From JACKAQ01 sp020634975 [NCBI: Calditrichia bacterium] (GTDB lineage: Bacteria; Calditrichota; Calditrichia; RBG-13-44-9), in contig JACKAQ010000001.1 in assembly GCA_020634975.1 (NCBI GenBank), positions 2,852,001 through 2,916,000 of the forward strand: a DNA stretch of 64,000 nt, given 5' to 3'. The translations under genes were made by a program, and so were the position numbers. This document shows positions 61,584 to 64,000 of the stretch, piece by piece; position 1 is the stretch's first letter, and every line of letters begins with the position of its first letter. The notes under the pieces are model-generated. The model was not told the DNA's origin and searched no databases. It was given only the letters and a program-made list of their open reading frames with translations.

Positions 61584-62411
61584 ATGCGGCGTATCGTACC
61601 ATTAATTTTCGTAGTGCTGATGTTGGCAGCATGCAGCAGCGACCAGCCCAAACCCGGCGAAATTGTCGCTCGCGTGGGTGATACCTATTTGCTTCGCGAT
61701 GTCGTTCTGCAACTCATTCCCGAAAGTTTGAGCGGATCGGAACGGGAGTTTTTTATCAAAAAAATTGTTGAGCAATGGGTGGACAGCCACACATTTGCAG
61801 CCGCTGCGGTGGAAGACGGTATTGCCCTCAACACCCGCGATCGCTGGCAAATTGAAAAACTGGAAGCCGAAATGCTCGCCAATCACTATCTGAATATGAA
61901 AGTACGCAACGATTTTCCGGTGACCGATCGCGAAATCGAAGATTATTACACAGCCAATCCCGAACAATTTCGCCGCAGCAAAGATGAAGTTCACCTGGTT
62001 CACCTGTTTTTTGAGCAATTGGATAACGCCATCGTCGATGAAATCAAAAGCTCAAAAGACCTGCTGGAAGTGATCGAAAAAAATTATCTCGATACCCAGA
62101 TTACCCGATCGGTAGAGCCAAACGGCGATCTGGGTTTTCTGCCGGTCGAGCAAATTCGCCCGGAATTTCAGAAAGCGATTCGCGGCACCAAAACCGGGCT
62201 CATTTACGGCCCCGTCAAAACCAGTTTGGGATATCATTATTTGCAGGTGATCGACCGGCAACCGGCGGAATCGATTCGCAGTTTAAGCCTGGTAACGCCG
62301 GAAATCCGCAATTTGCTGATCGCCGCCAAACGCCACGACCTCATTCGCGATGCCAAAGAAAGTGCCCGCAAAAATTTCAAAGCCGAAACTTTTTACGAAA
62401 ATATTCTTTAA
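61584..62411 (+). CDS. PpiC-type peptidylprolyl isomerase lipoprotein
   Basis: Lipoprotein of 275 aa. ATG 61584 with AGGA at 61572 is preferred over the ATG at 61569; lipobox L-A-A-C puts Cys17 first after cleavage. A SurA-like N-terminal helix region (R-V-G-D-T-Y-L-L-R-D-V) precedes one parvulin domain (about 130-235) with N-G-D-L-G-F-L and T-S-L-G-Y-H-Y. It should act on periplasmic or outer-membrane proteins in transit. Confidence 0.82.
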   Translation: MRRIVPLIFVVLMLAACSSDQPKPGEIVARVGDTYLLRDVVLQLIPESLSGSEREFFIKKIVEQWVDSHTFAAAAVEDGIALNTRDRWQIEKLEAEMLANHYLNMKVRNDFPVTDREIEDYYTANPEQFRRSKDEVHLVHLFFEQLDNAIVDEIKSSKDLLEVIEKNYLDTQITRSVEPNGDLGFLPVEQIRPEFQKAIRGTKTGLIYGPVKTSLGYHYLQVIDRQPAESIRSLSLVTPEIRNLLIAAKRHDLIRDAKESARKNFKAETFYENIL

Positions 62412-62491
62412 AGGAATACCAATTTCATTGGTGCAAAAGAAAAGATACATTAGAAATGTTGAGTAACCGAAACGAAACGAGAGTATTTTTT

Positions 62492-63781
62492 ATGATTCGA
62501 CAATGGATTTTACAATTGGGTGCAGTGGCAATGTTGCTCACACCTGCGCTGGCCCAACAGCCGATAGACGGTGTCGCAGCCGTTGTTGGCAAGGAAATTA
62601 TCCTCATTTCCGATATCAACACCATGCTCACCCAATATGCCATGCAAAACAAGGTTAACCCGTTTAAGGATGAAGCATTACTGAACCGGTTGAGCAAACA
62701 GGTGTTGGACCGGATGATTGACGAAAAATTGCTGCTCATCCGCGCAGAAGAAGATACCCTGATTGCCGAGGACGAACGGGTGGATCAGGTAGTGGAACAG
62801 CAGGTGAACGGATTTATGCAACAAGCCGGATCGCAGGAAGCGCTGGAAGAATATTACGGCATGTCGCTGCCGCTGATTAAACGGGAAATGCGCAAGCGGG
62901 TTGCGAACCAGATTGTTATCGAAAAACTGCGCGACAGGCAATTTGGCAGCATCAACGTTTCCCGCAGGGAAGTGGAAAAATTTTACACCCAATATCAGGA
63001 TAGCATGCCGCGTATTGGCGAAACAGCCAATATCTCCCATATTTTAATGAAGGTTAAGCCCAGCGATGACGCCATCGGCACAGCGATGGAAAAAATCACC
63101 CGCATCCGCCAGATGTTGGATGAAGGGCAGGATTTTGGCGAACTGGCGCTCAAATATTCGGAAGACCCCAGCGCCAAATCCAACAAAGGAAATTTGGGCT
63201 GGACATCGCGGGGCGATTTTGTGAAGGAATTTGAAGAAGCCGCATACGCGCTGGAAGTGGACGAAATTTCGGATATTGTGCAAAGCCAGTTTGGGTTCCA
63301 CATTATTCAATTGCTCAACCGTCAGGGCGAAAAAATTAATGCCCGCCATATTCTTATCCAACTGCAGCCAACCGCTGCAGACGAACAGAAAACAGTGGAA
63401 AAGCTGAAAGAAATTCGCCAGAAAATTTTGAATGGCGAAGCAACCTTTGGCGAAATGGCGCTGGAATATTCGGACGACCCGAATGTGCAACAGGATCGCG
63501 GCGATTTGGGCGATTTTGAAGTGAATAATTTTCAGGTGAAGGCATTTGAGCAAGCGCTGAAAACGTTGAAAGTCGGTGATATTTCTGAGCCGGTGCGCAC
63601 GGAGTTTGGGTATCACATTATCAAACTCAACAAGAAAAATGATGCCCGCGTGCTAACGCTCGAAAAAGATTGGCAGCAGATCGAAAACATCGCCAAAGAA
63701 TACAAACGCAACCAGGCATTTGAAGACATGTTGAAAAATTTGCGGGAAAATGTGCCGATTGATGTAAAAATTCAGATTTGA
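62492..63781 (+). CDS. surA: Periplasmic chaperone SurA
   Basis: Secreted chaperone/peptidylprolyl isomerase for outer-membrane proteins. ATG 62492 gives a clean signal peptide (M-I-R-Q-W ... A-L-A-Q) and 429 aa, almost the length of E. coli SurA. The N-domain (D-G-V-A-A-V-V-G-K-E-I-I) precedes two parvulin domains, each with H-I-L and Q-F/E-F-G-F/Y-H-I-I marks (about 175-275 and 285-390). It ends the three-gene folding cluster and is followed by a terminator. Confidence 0.93.
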   Translation: MIRQWILQLGAVAMLLTPALAQQPIDGVAAVVGKEIILISDINTMLTQYAMQNKVNPFKDEALLNRLSKQVLDRMIDEKLLLIRAEEDTLIAEDERVDQVVEQQVNGFMQQAGSQEALEEYYGMSLPLIKREMRKRVANQIVIEKLRDRQFGSINVSRREVEKFYTQYQDSMPRIGETANISHILMKVKPSDDAIGTAMEKITRIRQMLDEGQDFGELALKYSEDPSAKSNKGNLGWTSRGDFVKEFEEAAYALEVDEISDIVQSQFGFHIIQLLNRQGEKINARHILIQLQPTAADEQKTVEKLKEIRQKILNGEATFGEMALEYSDDPNVQQDRGDLGDFEVNNFQVKAFEQALKTLKVGDISEPVRTEFGYHIIKLNKKNDARVLTLEKDWQQIENIAKEYKRNQAFEDMLKNLRENVPIDVKIQI

Positions 63782-63806
63782 GGTGCACCAAAATATAGCA
63801 AATCAG

Positions 63807-63838
63807 AACGCCGGGGCAACACTGCTCCGGCGTTTTTT
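63807..63838 (+). terminator. Rho-independent terminator of the surA cluster
   Basis: AACGCCGGGGCA (63807-63818) and TGCTCCGGCGTT (63823-63834) pair over 12 bp with one G-U, then TTTT. It lies 26 nt after the surA stop and next to the stop of the convergent partial gene. Confidence 0.85.
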
Positions 63839-64000
63839 ATTTGAATGACAATAATAATTTGTGCCAAAATCCCCGATTGAGCTTCTTCTCTTTTTTGCGA
63901 AGGATCTCCGACAGCACCGTAATTTTCTCTTGCGCAGCAGCGTAGCCTTCGTCAAATAACGCTTGCGGGCGGATTTCATCGTCGATGGCGATATCGCCCA
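63837..64000 (-). CDS. Partial minus-strand gene, C-terminal end only
   Basis: Reading leftward from the window edge, one frame is open for 53 codons to a TAA (63837-63839) and begins G-D-I-A-I-D-D-E-I-R-P-Q-A-L-F-D-E-G-Y; the tail is basic and helical (K-K-E-K-K-L-N-R-G-F-W-H-K). The end of a longer protein on the minus strand is the best reading. Family not recognised. Confidence 0.65.
   Translation of the reverse strand, partial: GDIAIDDEIRPQALFDEGYAAAQEKITVLSEILRKKEKKLNRGFWHKLLLSFK

Noticed and set aside
1-64000. Mobile elements, prophage, CRISPR arrays, defence islands
   Set aside because: No transposase, integrase, phage or cas-like gene, and no regularly spaced repeat array; the two 22-bp repeats at 22456 and 22584 are only a pair and sit in a promoter region.

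Overview
The window is about 64 kb of compact, chromosome-like bacterial DNA of moderate G+C. It holds about 52 protein genes on both strands. I found no rRNA, tRNA, CRISPR array, transposase, integrase or phage gene. The gene set points to a free-living Gram-negative bacterium: RND efflux, lipoproteins with clear lipoboxes, SurA-type periplasmic chaperones and several beta-barrel-like proteins. Bacteroidota-like families (a secreted protein usually mislabelled asparagine synthetase B, a DUF7309/DUF6930-like protein, a FlgD-type C-terminal domain, tandem PAP2 proteins), together with myo-inositol-phosphate synthase and ALDH7, suggest the FCB group. A Calditrichota-like lineage is my best guess; this is inference, because no phylogenetic marker gene was compared.

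Layout. 1-6.3 kb: heavy-metal RND efflux (adaptor cut by the window edge, then permease) with its own OmpR-type two-component system. 6.4-9.2 kb: rsmI, then a CDP-alcohol phosphatidyltransferase and inositol-3-phosphate synthase, a likely inositol-phospholipid module. 9.3-17.2 kb: MATE transporter, thymidylate kinase, C-terminal processing protease, LOG-family protein, thioredoxin reductase, tRNA-dihydrouridine synthase and an outer-membrane-type protein. 17.3-19.9 kb (minus): an ArsN1-like acetyltransferase behind a dipeptidyl peptidase IV. 20.3-26.6 kb: a second two-component system, then a sulfotransferase and three consecutive PAP2 phosphatases. This is the most unusual region: the sulfotransferase gene is preceded by two identical 22-bp direct repeats.

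26.7-31.8 kb: a folate/nucleotide run (fused pabB-pabC, purF, folB, folK, deoxynucleoside kinase). 31.8-40.2 kb: a GAF/HD-GYP phosphodiesterase, an ALDH7-type dehydrogenase and two hybrid histidine kinases. 40.2-45.0 kb (minus): a SpoIID lipoprotein with a double-SPOR protein, two paralogous barrel-like proteins, and ilvE. 45.3-48.9 kb: an esterase with a FlgD-like tail, a sulfurtransferase, a VanZ-like membrane protein and the DUF7309-like protein. 49-64 kb: lepA, lepB, hemW, a TPR protein, the asparagine-synthetase-B-like secreted protein, mfd, and three successive SurA/PpiC-type proteins. A minus-strand gene cut by the right edge closes the window.

Non-coding features are mainly hairpin terminators and short palindromic intergenic repeats with related wording, one 139-bp imperfect palindrome before the second two-component system, and a perfect 23-bp dyad in the lepA divergent promoter region. 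Four genes (rsmI, the second response regulator, lepB, the TPR protein) appear to start at TTG.
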